From the NCBI GenBank assembly GCA_937625935.1, contig OW569346.1, positions 310,001 to 374,000 of the forward strand: 64,000 bases of DNA. The letters are read 5' to 3'. Source of the DNA: Tetramitus jugosus. Lineage: Eukaryota > Heterolobosea > Eutetramitea > Acrasida > Vahlkampfiidae. Shown in pieces: positions 8,994 to 18,921 of the stretch (the first letter of the stretch is position 1; the number at the start of each line of letters is the position of its first letter). Position numbers and translations under genes: made by a program. The notes under the pieces were generated by a model. It saw only the letters and a list, made by a program, of their open reading frames with translations. It was not told the origin of the DNA and made no database searches.

Positions 8994-11023
8994 TCATTGT
9001 TGACCGTACTCGAGTGTGAAATTCTCACACTGCTCCAAGTCCGCTGGGGATATAGACGATTTGTTCTTCTTGATACTTGATTCGAAATCGAAGAAGGTCA
9101 CCTCAGGTATGTAGTTAATTTGCTCCTTGTCAGTAAAATCACACAGTGTCTTCTCAACAGCTCTGATATCATCTTGGGTCGATGGTCGATACAACACTGT
9201 TCCATCCAGTGTTTGTCCAATGTTCACAAAGTATTTGCATCCTTCAAGTTTTCGAACTATTTGTTTGAGTTTGTGAAAGCATGTTAGATTTTGGAGTTAA
9301 TAGTTGTGGTTAGTCAACTGAACATACTCGGCTCCATGAGTGCAGCTCGGCATACAACTTCGACATCGCTGCACGAATAACCATCCATTCGTTCTGCCAA
9401 TTCTTCCAACTGAGACGAGGATATGCTGGTTGGTGTATCAACAAGACTTGATTCCAACAATTTTCGAATTCCTTTCTTATCCGGCAATGGAATGTAGATT
9501 CTCTTCTCAAATCTTCTCCTAACAGCACTATCCAACTGCCATGGTAAGTTTGTTGCAGCCAAAACAAAAACATTCTCTTCTCGAGCATCAAGTCCTTGCA
9601 TTTGGACCAATAGTTCTGTTTTCACACGTTTTGCTGTTTCGCTGTCTTGATCATTTCGGGAGGAACACAAACTGTCTATCTCATCGATGAAAATGACACT
9701 AGGTCTCATTTCGTTGGCTCTCTCGAACAGTTCTTTGACTCTTTTCTCACTTTGACCCATCCACTTAGATAACAAGTCAGCTGAAGAAACGGAGAAGAAA
9801 TTTGCTTTGCATTCTTGGGCAAGCGCTTTTGCAAGCAATGTTTTACCTGTTGACAGTGTTCACACAACTAATGTTAACAATACTTGCTATTTGAAACGAG
9901 GAATTAGGACCAAATTCAAGATACAAACCAGTTCCAGGTGGACCATAGAGGAGAATAGCTCTCCATGGTTTTCTCGCTCCTCGAAAGAGCATTGGATGTT
10001 GCTGAGGTAGTATCACAGCTTCCTTCAAACATCTAATAGCCTCTTCCAATCCAACCACTTGCTTGAAGCCTGGAGAGGTTAATGATACATCTCCTTTCCT
10101 GATCATACACTCTAGAGATAGGTAGTAGTATGACGATTAGTTCATGACAAACACAAAGTTATGAAAGAAGATCAAAGATCAACACACCTTTAAAGGAGTA
10201 CTTGTCTCCTCTATCGTCAGATTTTGTGGTTGTTGAATTTGGTTGATTCAGTTGAGAGATATCTTGAAATGAAGGAGCTTTAGCGAAATTAGATTCTTGT
10301 TCTAGGTCGTTTCGATTATGTTCAGGTTGAGTACCAAGAGTGTATTCATCAAAATCTTTCAGGAGAGCAATGGGATCACTTGGAGGGTGACTATGAGTGA
10401 AAGATGATAAGTGTTCTTGTTGGGGAGTAAGATCACCATAGTAAGAGGATCTTTGATTGGTCATTGCTGTTTGGATGGACGTAGTGGTGGTTGTGGTTGT
10501 GGTTGTTTGAGAGAACACGGTATCTTGTTGTTGCTGGAAAGCAAAGCTCTTCTTTAGTTCTTGGATGAATAGGAGTCTACTTTCATAGGTCTTTAACATG
10601 TTTGACAGAACTCTCTTTGCAAGTTCATTCTCCTAATTTGTTGTGTTGATATGAATTCAATGTCGAACAGAAGAAGCAACAGTAGAAAAAACAACAGTTG
10701 AAAATAGGACAAAATACCTCGAATGAGATGGCACAGGACATTGATCTGCTGGCCTTGGAGTAGTATTCCTCAGCTATCGCGTAGTTTTGTTGCTTGTCTT
10801 CTTGTAGAGCTCTCGTGGCCCTATGGAGGAGAACTGTTGTGTGAGTAAGAAAAAGTACAGTATGAAGTTGTTTGTTGAATGAACATTGTATTTACCAGTA
10901 CAAAGTCTCTCTCTGATACTTGAAAACGAGCTTGTTATACATTTTCTTTGTTCCGTAAATCATTGGTTCACTCCTTACGAGCGCCAATTCTTGTTTTTTC
11001 ACGACAGTTCTGGCGGGTGACAT
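8994..11023 (-). CDS. VPS4: MIT-domain AAA ATPase, VPS4-like (six exons, 546 aa)
   Basis: Predicted as complement(join(8994..9256,9328..9846,9929..10111,10188..10632,10718..10820,10896..11023)). All five junctions are GT-AG, and the joined frame gives 546 residues. An N-terminal MIT three-helix domain (about residues 28-100, with LYWATRALQEDKQQNYAIAEEYYSKA) is followed by a Thr/Gln/Ser-rich linker. The AAA domain has Walker A GPPGTGKT (282-289), pore segment SKWMGQSEK, Walker B VIFIDEIDS (337-345) and sensor-1 LAATNLPW. RRRFEKRIYIPLP and the C-terminal helix with RPSTQDDIR also match VPS4, which disassembles ESCRT-III on endosomes. Spastin and katanin p60 are the main alternatives, but the linker and C-terminal sequence favour VPS4. 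It is divergently transcribed from the calpain gene 110 bases away. Confidence 0.87.
9257..9327 (-). other. Intron 5 of VPS4-like gene, 71 nt
   Basis: Donor GTATGTTC and acceptor AACAAATAG. It splits an Ile codon just after the conserved helix VVCRAALMEP. Removal joins the AAA core to the C-terminal RKLEGCKYF segment. Confidence 0.8.
9847..9928 (-). other. Intron 4 of VPS4-like gene, 82 nt
   Basis: It interrupts the Walker A motif in the last Gly codon (GPPGTG / KT). Donor GTTTGTAT, acceptor GTCAACAG. The restored motif makes the placement certain. Confidence 0.9.
10112..10187 (-). other. Intron 3 of VPS4-like gene, 76 nt
   Basis: Donor GTGTGTTG and acceptor ATCTCTAG. It joins the linker exon (YSFK) to the exon starting ECMIRKGDV, keeping phase. 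Confidence 0.75.
10633..10717 (-). other. Intron 2 of VPS4-like gene, 85 nt
   Basis: Donor GTATTTTG and acceptor CAAATTAG, in phase 0 between CAISFE and ENELAKR. It lies within the helical MIT region. Confidence 0.75.
10821..10895 (-). other. Intron 1 of VPS4-like gene, 75 nt
   Basis: Donor GTAAATAC and acceptor CTCCATAG. It splits a Trp codon in LYWATRAL near the start of the MIT domain. Confidence 0.78.
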
Positions 11024-11133
11024 TTACATTGTTTCGCGCCTAACTCTCAGATATCCGTTTCTTACAGTTCGTTAAACAAATTCGATTCGGAAAACCCATC
11101 AAAAAGTGTACAATTGTCTTAGCGACCATCCAA

Positions 11134-12898
11134 ATGCCATTCATCGACGAAGTTTTCCCAGCTGATAGCTCCAGTCTCGTTTATGACCCTCTGGTCGATC
11201 AGCTCCCTGATTTTGCACGAGAAGTTGTCACTTGGAAGAGACCAAGACAACTATGCTCTGCTCCTCAACTGTTTGTCGATAGTGCTCAACCTGGTGATGT
11301 AGTTCAGGGAGCATTAGGAGACTGTATGTAAGCCAAACTCTAAAATGCCCTTTTTATTGCCCCTACTGTAACGATTCACTTTTCGAAAATAGGTTGGTTG
11401 TTGAGTGCTTTTAGTGTGGTGGCCCTCTATCCCGATTTACTCAAGAAGCTCTTTGTTGAGTGTGATGAGAAGAATGGTAGATATGTTGTGAGACTATACA
11501 CTAACAATCAATGGAATGATATCGTGATCGATGATAGAATCCCTTGTAATTCTTCGGGAACTCCAGCTTATGGGAAGAATAGCTTGAAAAATGAGATGTG
11601 GGTTGTCATCCTTGAAAAGGCTGTAGCCAAGTTACTTGGGGGTTACGAGGCTCTTCATGGCGGTTACTTGGAAGAAGGTGTGGCTTACTTGACAGGCGGT
11701 AGACCCGAGAGACTTTATGTGAACAATGTGAAGAAAAAGGAGGGAGCTCAAGTTTGGCGAAAGGATAAGCTCTGGGAGAAACTGGTTCGCTACAATGGCT
11801 CAGATGTTCTGATGGGTAGCTCCATATCAAATGGAAGAGAAGAAGCTGACCAGAAAAGCGGTTTAGTAGCGGGTCACGCATACGGCATCATTGATGTTAG
11901 AGAAACACAAGATAAGAAGTTTAAGATGATTAAGTTGAGAAATCCATGGGTGTGTGATACTTCTTTAACTGTTCTTCTTGGAATTCTATTAACAAAGTGT
12001 TTTAATTCAGGGACAATTCGAATGGAAGGGTAATTGGAGTGACAATTCTCGAAAGTGGACCACGGCTTATCGTAAAGAACTAGGTCAAGAATCGAAAGAT
12101 GATGGTGTATTCTGGATGCAATATGAAGACTTTTGTACCTACTTCGACAAGATTACTTGCTGTAGGCTATTCAACGATAGTATCATGGGTCTAAAGCATG
12201 ACTCCAGTATTATCTTGGATGGAGGAGAAAAGTTATTCTTCCCTGACGCAAAATACTATAGGCAAAAGATTGTTGGACAGTGGACAGGCGACAATGCTGG
12301 TGGAATGGCCACCAAGATGGGCTTCGCAACAAATCCACATTTAAAATTAGTAGTGAAGAAACCAAGTCGAGTGTTCTTGATGATCACAAGACCTCCTCTG
12401 AGCATGGATGCCGATGCTCAATACTATCGAACAGGTATTGGCTTCACTGTTCACCAAGGAATCAACAGTGACTACAAATCCATTCCTTCTGAAAACAGTC
12501 CAAACTCTGTGCTACAGTATCCTGTGTATGGTCGATACAATTCTTTGGAATTGGACCTGGACCCTGAAACCTACGTCATTACTCCAGTGACACTGTTTCC
12601 CAACAGAAGATCCGACTATGTCTTTGAGGCATACTCTGATTGCGATTTTGAATTGTCTCCTTTGGACAATAAGGACACCACGAAACAAGTGCCATCCTCT
12701 GCTCGAAATTCCAGAGCAGCCATCAGACATGAAACTGTCGTTCAACAACAGATGGCTTCTCGTCCCATGATCTCTTCGTTCAACAAGACTCAACCACCAA
12801 CCCAAAGTAGAGCTACTACCAATCCATCAACCCAAACACGCAAAACCAGCCAGTTTACCACAACTTATCAATTTGAGTTTGGTGGAAGAAAACTCTGA
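11134..12898 (+). CDS. Calpain-type cysteine protease, 544 aa (three exons)
   Basis: Predicted as join(11134..11323,11393..11949,12011..12898). The joined frame holds a complete C2 calpain protease core: GDCWLLSAF with nucleophile Cys64, LVAGHAYGI with His225, and LRNPWGQFEWKG with Asn247. The restored GDC/W and NPW/G junctions confirm both introns. After the core, a C2-like calpain beta-sandwich (domain III) covers about residues 290-480, and a further Thr/Gln/Ser-rich tail ends at 544. There is no EF-hand (penta-EF) domain, so this is an atypical calpain like most from protists. Calpains make limited, regulated cleavages in the cytosol, usually Ca2+-activated. Regulation here cannot be read from the sequence. 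Confidence 0.92.
11324..11392 (+). other. Intron 1 of calpain gene, 69 nt
   Basis: Donor GTATGTAAG, acceptor GAAAATAG. It splits the codon of the catalytic Cys (T / GT), and splicing gives the GDCWLLSA motif. Confidence 0.9.
11950..12010 (+). other. Intron 2 of calpain gene, 61 nt
   Basis: Donor GTGTGTGA, acceptor TTAATTCAG, phase 0. It restores the NPWGQFEW motif around the active-site Asn. It is the shortest intron found in this window. Confidence 0.88.
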
Positions 12899-13020
12899 GG
12901 GAGAGAACTCGCACAGAACGAACTCGCGACGCACTCTATTTTTAGAAAAACGCAGAAAACAAAAAACACTTTCAAGAACAACAAAACGACTTGTTTGCTT
13001 GTATTCTCAACCAACAAAAA

Positions 13021-14245
13021 ATGTCTCAATACAAATCAGCCATCAACGAATTCATCAATGGAGATGAAAACAGCATGGGTTTCGTTTTCAAATCCATCAA
13101 CAACAACAATCAAATCATTATTGGTGACGAAGAAGACGATACTCTTTTTTCAATTATCGTTGTTGAGAGCAGTAGCAACACCAGTGGTAAATTTGTAAGT
13201 AGTAGTAGTAGTCGTAGAACACACGACGAAAAGACTTTTATTTTTTTTTCTGTTTGATATGTATGAATGGTTGAGTGAGAGAGCTAACACACCAAATGTG
13301 TGCTTCTTTTTTCCATGTGGATGATTTTTTTTTCCAATATTGGACGGATTCCAGAAAATTGAGACGAACAATGAACTATTGCAAGATGATTTCAAGACAA
13401 GCATGAACAAGTATTGTTCACAGGGCAGTAAACTCGTAGCTGATGTGTTGTTGAAGGCATCTGATGTGTACACGAGTATCCTGGGTGGTGGAGATGATGA
13501 TGATGATGACAACGATGAGGAAGAAGAAGAGGAAGAAGAGATTGAGATTGATGTCGATGATGCTGATTTGATGATGGATAGTGGTGCGATGAGCAGCAGT
13601 GGCGCAAGTGGCAGCAGCGACTCCAAATCATCGCTCAACAACGGTGCCACTCAGACTGAAATTGAAGAGTTCAAGAAGAGGTTCGGCTCTTCGTCCAACA
13701 GAGGCAAGAGCGAGAGTGCTGTCAACTGTATCATGGCAGAGTACTTTAAATTGAAGAACTCTGATTCGGCAAAGTTTGGATTCTCGGCCGAACCGGTCGG
13801 TGATGACATCTTCACGTGGGAGGTCAGACTGTTCGGATTCGATCCAAAGGAAGACGCCATTGCAAAGGACTTGGTCGAGTACAAGAAGAAGCACGGTTTG
13901 GACTATGTACAGATGGAGATGAAATTTACAGAGAATTTCCCATTGGAACCACCGTTTATTCGTGTCGTGAGACCAAGATTCCAATTTAGAACTGGTCACG
14001 TGACGATTGGTGGCTCCATTTGTATGCAATTGTTGACCAAGTCTGGATGGTCGCCTGTGAACACAATTGAGTCAATCTTTGTTCAGATTCGTTGTGAGAT
14101 TGCCACTGGTGGTGCTCGCTTGGACCTGAGCAACGGAACTGCCTATTCTGAACATGAAGCCAGAGAGGCCTATCACAGAGTGGCTGCACGTTATGGATGG
14201 GATAGAGCTGATGGAGGCAAGGGAGGCAACTTTGAGGACCATTAA
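13021..14245 (+). CDS. UBE2Q-like ubiquitin-conjugating enzyme E2, 354 aa (two exons)
   Basis: Predicted as join(13021..13194,13355..14245), phase 0. The C-terminal 150 residues form a UBC fold of the UBE2Q type. FPLEPPFIRVVRPRF is followed by GHVTIGGSICMQLLTKSGW with the catalytic Cys at about residue 281, then the SPVNTIESIFVQIRCEIATGGARLDL helix and the C-terminal REAYHRVAARYGW. UBE2Q differs from ordinary E2s in lacking the HPN motif before the Cys, as here. The N-terminal region contains an acidic D/E run (about residues 108-132) and Ser-rich linkers rather than the full RWD-like domain of animal UBE2Q1. It should accept ubiquitin from E1 and transfer it, possibly to hydroxylated or unusual sites. 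Confidence 0.88.
13195..13354 (+). other. Intron of UBE2Q-like gene, 160 nt
   Basis: Donor GTAAGTAG and acceptor GGATTCCAG, phase 0, preceded by a T-rich stretch. It includes a short AGT repeat just after the donor. Confidence 0.8.
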
Positions 14246-14340
14246 TTCCCCATCGGAATTCAAACGCGTGTCCTGTTGTAAAAGTCTAAGTAAAACCTAT
14301 TTCTTTGTCGATAATGAGAACTGCATTATTTTACTTAGTA

Positions 14341-14914
14341 GTTGTGCTTCATGAGCGTTTCAGAGTTCTTTTGCTCGTCTAAGAATCCATGTGTCTACCT
14401 AAACCTCACTCTTAAATAGAGATCTTCTGGCATAAAACCAAGCAGCAATTGTGACAATTGATTCAAACACAGCAATACCAAGTTCAATCCATGAATAAGG
14501 ATGGAAGAGAACCACAAAAGGGTTGACGTAGAGCGTTGAACCATCATACCACCTGATAACATTGATCATGGTCTTGTAGGTCATCATTCCGGTGAACACA
14601 ACCATCCAGGCGCAATTCCTCTTGTGGAGCCATAGCGAAAACAGTCCCAAACTTGCACAAACCAAGTTTTCAAGGACGGAGATGGATTCTCCATTGAAAA
14701 AGGCGTACAAGGTGGCCACAACGTACAGAATGAGACCCACTTGGAGGGGTTGAGTGAATCGAGCCGTGTTCCCGTTGCTTTCTTTGAAACGAGTGACACT
14801 GAAGAGGGAATTTGAGCTGCAAGTACCTTCAGTAGCAGTTGTTTGCTGTTGGGTGGATGCTTGTGCTGGAGCAATGTCACCAACAACCAGGATCGTAATA
14901 TGATTACCGAAGTT
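14341..14914 (-). pseudogene. Decayed tandem copy of the four-TM/UBA gene
   Basis: An open frame of 171 codons (14399-14914) lacks an initiating ATG and begins right after a TAG. It aligns with the neighbouring gene at 15216-16292: VVGDIAPAQ matches VVIGNQAPQ, GLILYVVATL matches GLILYIVATL, and FTGMMTYKT matches FTGLMTYKT. After the last membrane segment the whole Gln-rich linker is missing. The sequence jumps to the MEV of the parent's UBA start, then a TAG. Bases 14341-14400 still match the parent UBA coding DNA (FLDEQKN, LMKHN) but with a one-base deletion and stops. Loss of the start, the linker and the UBA frame marks it as a pseudogene, though the membrane part could still be expressed. 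Confidence 0.7.
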
Positions 14915-15215
14915 CTATTGTTTTCCGGTAGCTCTCTTATCTAATGACCACACACGTGTCCACACTCAGGAAACACGCGTCCAGGTAAGGTAGTTTTTTC
15001 ATTTAATAGGTTCGACCGTTGCTGGACTGGAGAAATGTCCAAGAGCGGTATTCTCCTGTTAGATCTCAACAGTTTGATGGATTTTCATGGATGATGGACC
15101 AGATCAGTCAACAACAGAATCTAATCCAACAAGTCAGGGAGCTGATGAAGAAAATGATCCTTTCTTTTTTAAAAAAAATGAAAAACTTTACAAAACTAAA
15201 TTGTGTTCACACAAT

Positions 15216-16292
15216 TTAAACAGAGATAATCTCTCTGACAGCAGATGAGATGTCACCATTGTGCTTCATGAGCATGTGAGCATTCTTTTGTTCGTCCAAG
15301 AATCCCATGGATCTCAACACTTCCATTTGTGTACCATAAATGAATGGAGTGGAAGGGGCTTGTTGTTGTTGTTGTTGTTGTGGAACAGATGGTTGTTGTT
15401 GTTGTTGCATCATCATCACTGGTGATGATGGAGTGGCTTGTGGATAAACAGAAGGCACATTGATTGGAGAGGAAGAAGCTTGGAGAACTGGTTGTTCAAC
15501 AACGTTCAATCGTTGGAGTTGAGACTCTGGAATCACAACGTGTTCATTCTCTTGTTGAGCATTGTGAATCAAATCAGAGACAGTGGGACCTTCCACAACA
15601 GCAGCAGCAGCAGCAGTTGCATTCTGATGATGAGCACAACCGCGCTTGAAAAATGCTCTTCTGACATAGGCCCAACCAGCAACCGTAGCAACCAACTCAA
15701 ACACAACAACACAAATCACCATCCATGAGAAACGATAATAGTAATATCCATAGTTTGACATGTAAAACAGAGAACCACTAAAGCAACCAACAATATTGGC
15801 CAGAGTCTTGTAAGTCATCAAACCAGTAAACACTGCCATCAACACATCATTCTTCTTGTGAAGAGCAAACAGGCCCAATGCTGCACAAATCAAGTTACCA
15901 AGAGTAAAAGTGGAGCTTCTTCTAAAGAAAAAGGACAACAAGGTGGCAACAATGTACAGAATGAGACCTATTTGGAAGAGTTGAATGAAGCGACACTTTT
16001 GTCCACCATTGTTTCCTCCTCTGAAGAAATTGCGAACAGAGCAAGAGAAACGAGAGAAGGAGCAAGAGTGACGAATAGGAACTTCAGTGTAGAGAGGTTG
16101 TTGAGGTGTAGTAGTTGTAGTTGTAGTAGAGGAGGTGGAGGTTGATTGTGGTTGTGGTGGTTGGAAGAAAGCTTGTTGTTGTTGTTGTTGTTGTGGAGCT
16201 TGATTGCCAATCACAACAGGATAAAAAGCTTGTTGGTGAGGTGCTTGTTGTTGCTGTTGAACAGCGACGTATGGGTGATTGTACATGGACAT
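15216..16292 (-). CDS. Gln-rich four-TM protein with C-terminal UBA domain, 358 aa
   Basis: The start is at 16292 (MSMYNHPYVAVQQ), the ATG just before the Gln-rich domain. Upstream codons in the same frame lack support. Residues 10-65 are Gln-rich, followed by a Thr run and a Cys/Arg-rich stretch. Four hydrophobic segments follow: FQIGLILYIVATLLSFFF, GNLICAALGLFAL, VLMAVFTGLMTYKTLANIV and MVICVVVFELVATVAGWAYV. After a second Gln/Pro-rich linker the last about 40 residues (MEVLRSMGFLDEQKN, LMKHNGDISSAVREII) form a UBA domain with its MGF loop. The architecture suggests a membrane protein that recruits ubiquitinated clients. No close named family was recognised. Confidence 0.82.
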   Translation of the reverse strand: MSMYNHPYVAVQQQQQAPHQQAFYPVVIGNQAPQQQQQQQAFFQPPQPQSTSTSSTTTTTTTPQQPLYTEVPIRHSCSFSRFSCSVRNFFRGGNNGGQKCRFIQLFQIGLILYIVATLLSFFFRRSSTFTLGNLICAALGLFALHKKNDVLMAVFTGLMTYKTLANIVGCFSGSLFYMSNYGYYYYRFSWMVICVVVFELVATVAGWAYVRRAFFKRGCAHHQNATAAAAAVVEGPTVSDLIHNAQQENEHVVIPESQLQRLNVVEQPVLQASSSPINVPSVYPQATPSSPVMMMQQQQQPSVPQQQQQQQAPSTPFIYGTQMEVLRSMGFLDEQKNAHMLMKHNGDISSAVREIISV

Positions 16293-16660
16293 GATGTTTT
16301 TTCTGGTTGGTTGATTATTTTTTTTTTCTGTTGTTGTTTGTCTGGAGATGAGTCTGGTGATGGGGCTTTTTTGTCTGGTGGTTGACTGACTGACCACGCG
16401 TTCCTTGCGGATTGTTCGCTTCAATTGAAGAAGGATCTCGTTGCCAAGTGGAAGGGAGATGGGCAAAAAAAAATAACACCGATTTTGGCGGGGAATGCAT
16501 TCCCAATTTTGCGTAAGAGCTTCTTTTGGATATTGTAAAGAAGTGATCCTTAAATACAACTGTGCCACAGTTAATGCCAACTGGTTAGATCACTGAAAGA
16601 CTATCACACAGCAATTTGTCATGATCCATTTGAATTTACAATACGAAAGAGAATCAAACA
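16293..16660. promoter_or_regulatory. Divergent promoter region between UBA gene and His/Asn-rich gene
   Basis: These 368 bases separate two divergent genes. A perfect 14-bp palindrome GGGAATGCATTCCC lies at 16491-16504, preceded by TTTTGGCG. The position suits a shared factor site. No TATA box is evident. Confidence 0.4.
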
Positions 16661-17152
16661 ATGGTTGAGAGAACAGAGAATACCAATCAAGTCTCATTTG
16701 GAGATGACACAATGACCACATTCCAGCACTATCAACCCGTGACAGGGGAGGTCAATCTCGTGAATAGTGGCCAAAATTATTTGAATGTATCACCTTCGAG
16801 TAATCTCAACAGTAATTTGAGCATTGACACAACTCGAAGATGTGATGCAGATATTCACCTTCAAACGAATCATTTGAATGGAGCATCCAGTATCCACAAC
16901 CAAACTCATAACTATGACAATGATACAAAAGAACCTGTTTTTGGCATTCGACCAAAGAGGCATCACCACTTGTTTCATCATTCCCACGGTGAAGACCATC
17001 AACAACACCACGGATTACTCGACAAGTTTCGGAGAAGAAAGATTGAGCGTGACATGTTGAAGAAAGATCAAGAGAATATGGCCTACCCTCCTCCTCCAGC
17101 TGAAATGATCAACAATAATTACATGGGAGGTCAAGTAAACACAATTCAATAA
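16661..17152 (+). CDS. Unknown His/Asn-rich protein, 163 aa
   Basis: Open frame from ATG at 16661 to TAA at 17152. The first 90 residues are polar and rich in Asn, Thr and Ser. A basic central part carries RPKRHHHLFHHSHGEDHQQHH, then a predicted helix LLDKFRRRKIERDMLKKDQE and a PPPP segment. There is no signal peptide or membrane segment. The His clusters could bind metal, and the basic helix resembles a nucleic-acid or membrane-surface contact. Both ideas are speculative. An AATAAA signal follows directly after the stop (17149-17154). Confidence 0.6.
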   Translation: MVERTENTNQVSFGDDTMTTFQHYQPVTGEVNLVNSGQNYLNVSPSSNLNSNLSIDTTRRCDADIHLQTNHLNGASSIHNQTHNYDNDTKEPVFGIRPKRHHHLFHHSHGEDHQQHHGLLDKFRRRKIERDMLKKDQENMAYPPPPAEMINNNYMGGQVNTIQ

Positions 17153-17610
17153 AGAAGTACATTTCATGCTTTGCAATTGCTCCGTCTGCACACTTACATA
17201 ACGAAAATAGAAAATCCAGTTTTCCAAGGAGTCAAAATCAGCTTTCCCTTTTACAATTTTTTATAACTCTCAAATTTATCGTAGATGAGAGTAACCACTT
17301 CCCAATTGTATTCTTCAAATTGATCTAATTTGTTTTAGAGATCGGGTATGTTGATTCGTGATTCACTTTAGTCTCAAGGAGAGTTTTGATCCCTGGGACA
17401 TCGTTACTGAGATCACCATTTCGCGAAAAGAGAAGGTTATTTTGATGCTCTCAGATCGGATGCTTGGTGTTAAAAAGTGAAGGGTGTTTTGTCAATTCAA
17501 CATTCTCTCACAACAACACAACAACACAAGTGAATCAATACCTCTATAACAATACTCATTGTATTTGCTCTGTTCAATCGTTAAATCCCAATACTCAAGT
17601 GATCTCTAAA
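17153..17610 (+). promoter_or_regulatory. 5' region of first tandem lectin-like gene
   Basis: No gene is seen. GTTAAAAAGTGAA at 17469-17481 lies 142 bases before the ATG and matches elements before the next two copies. ATTTTGATG about 30 bases upstream is shared too. A half-dyad ending CTGAGAT lies near 17408. The leader contains ATTCTCTCACA and CAACAACAC, also shared. Confidence 0.5.
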
Positions 17611-18360
17611 ATGAAGTCCATTCTCGCTTTGGCCCTTCTCATGCTCTTTGCAGCATACATTAATTGCCAGACTTGTGGCACTGGACAGTTGCTCTGTGGA
17701 GCTTCTTGCTACTTCCCATCTCAGTACGTTTGTCTCCCTGGGCCTAGATTGTGTCCTATTGGCCATCTTGCTTGCGGAGCTGCTTGCTACTTGCCATCTC
17801 AGTATCATTGTGTCGGTGGTATCTTGCTCCCAGGACCAGCACCTCAAGAAACCATTGTCACTGCCCCTTCACCAGGTGTCCCAGGCTGCCCTCCAGGAAA
17901 CGCCAAATGCGGAACTGTTTGTTACGATCCAATTCTCTATGATTGTTTGGCTGGTAACCACCTTTGTCCAAAGGGTCTCTCTCTTTGTGGAATTGCTTGC
18001 TACTCACCACTTCAATATCATTGTGTGAATGGCGTCTTGCAACCAGGACCAGCACCACAAGTTACTGAATCCATTGTTACTGGAGGAAGTCCATTTACAT
18101 CACCAGCTCCTTGCGGAACCGGTGAAGCACTCTGTGGAGCTCAATGCTATGTCACTGCCAATTACTTCTGTACCACTGGAAACCACTTGTGCCCATGTGG
18201 TGCCAGATGTTTCTGCCCTGGTGATGGTGCTTGCTTCAATCCAACAGTCTACAGTTGCTGTTCCTCAACTGCCTTCCCCACTGGTCACTTGGTTCAGGGA
18301 GCAAACAAGTGTACTACAGCAACTAACAAGGCTGTTTGCACTGGGGTTGGATGTGCATAA
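17611..18360 (+). CDS. Secreted CBM52-like Cys-module protein, tandem copy 1, 249 aa
   Basis: The start at 17611 gives a clean signal peptide (MKSILALALLMLFAAYINC). The rest is cysteine-rich modules of the form LCG-x-x-CY-x-P-x-x-Y-x-C-x-x-G-x-x-LCP. Two pairs are separated by short Pro-rich linkers (LPGPAPQ), followed by a divergent C-terminal module with GARCFCPGDGACFNPTVYSCC. The spacing matches the Carb_bind/CBM52 module of fungal endo-1,3-beta-glucanases, without any hydrolase domain. The product is therefore probably a secreted or wall-bound glucan-binding protein. It is the first of three tandem copies. Its last about 200 bases plus the start of the 3' UTR are nearly identical to copy 2, a sign of gene conversion or very recent duplication. 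Confidence 0.85.
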   Translation: MKSILALALLMLFAAYINCQTCGTGQLLCGASCYFPSQYVCLPGPRLCPIGHLACGAACYLPSQYHCVGGILLPGPAPQETIVTAPSPGVPGCPPGNAKCGTVCYDPILYDCLAGNHLCPKGLSLCGIACYSPLQYHCVNGVLQPGPAPQVTESIVTGGSPFTSPAPCGTGEALCGAQCYVTANYFCTTGNHLCPCGARCFCPGDGACFNPTVYSCCSSTAFPTGHLVQGANKCTTATNKAVCTGVGCA

Positions 18361-18921
18361 ATGAAATACACACTTGGATAAGCGATTGATCATGAGAATG
18401 CACATTTAAAGGTGGAGATTTGAAGAAAAATGTCACGTCATTGTATAAATTATTGTAAATATGAACGACGACCACCTCAAGAGAAATCGCATTTCAGTTA
18501 GTGCCCAAATAAAAAAAGGATTTGTTCCGAAAACAATGTCTTAAGAAGATTGGGACGGTAGTTGATTCCCTGTTCTGTTTCTTATTGATCCGTGAGGCCA
18601 TAATATCTTTCTAGTCTAAATTTGAGTTGCTCCATTGATCTCTGTTTCAGCCATCAGGTTTGTTTGTTGATTCGCTGGTTCTCACTTTGGTGTTCTAACC
18701 AAGAGACTTAATCCCTTTTTCAACCTTGATGGACCATCTCAGCATGCTGAGATTCGTTTTGGTTATAACGAATTAGCTATTTTGATGTACGCTGATCTGT
18801 TGCGTCGTGTTAAAAAGCGAATTGTATTTCACAGGCACAAAACATTCTCTCACAGCACAACACAACAAAAGTTCAATACTTCTAAATCAATTCCAATCCC
18901 AATACTCAAGTGATCTCGAAA
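18361..18921 (+). promoter_or_regulatory. Intergenic region with palindrome and GTTAAAAAGCGAA element (copy 2)
   Basis: It holds the 3' UTR of copy 1 and the promoter of copy 2. A perfect 18-bp palindrome ATCTCAGCATGCTGAGAT lies at 18736-18753. GTTAAAAAGCGAA lies at 18809-18821, 113 bases before the ATG. Blocks such as TCTAAATTTGAGTTG and TGTTTCAGCCATCA recur before copy 3, so the duplicated unit includes at least 300 bases of upstream DNA. Confidence 0.55.
18454..18461 (+). promoter_or_regulatory. TGTAAATA element, 3' UTR of tandem copy 1
   Basis: TGTAAATA lies 94 bases after the stop, preceded by TTGTATAAAT. The pair TTGTATAAA..TGTAAATA is repeated after copies 2 and 3. Confidence 0.45.
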
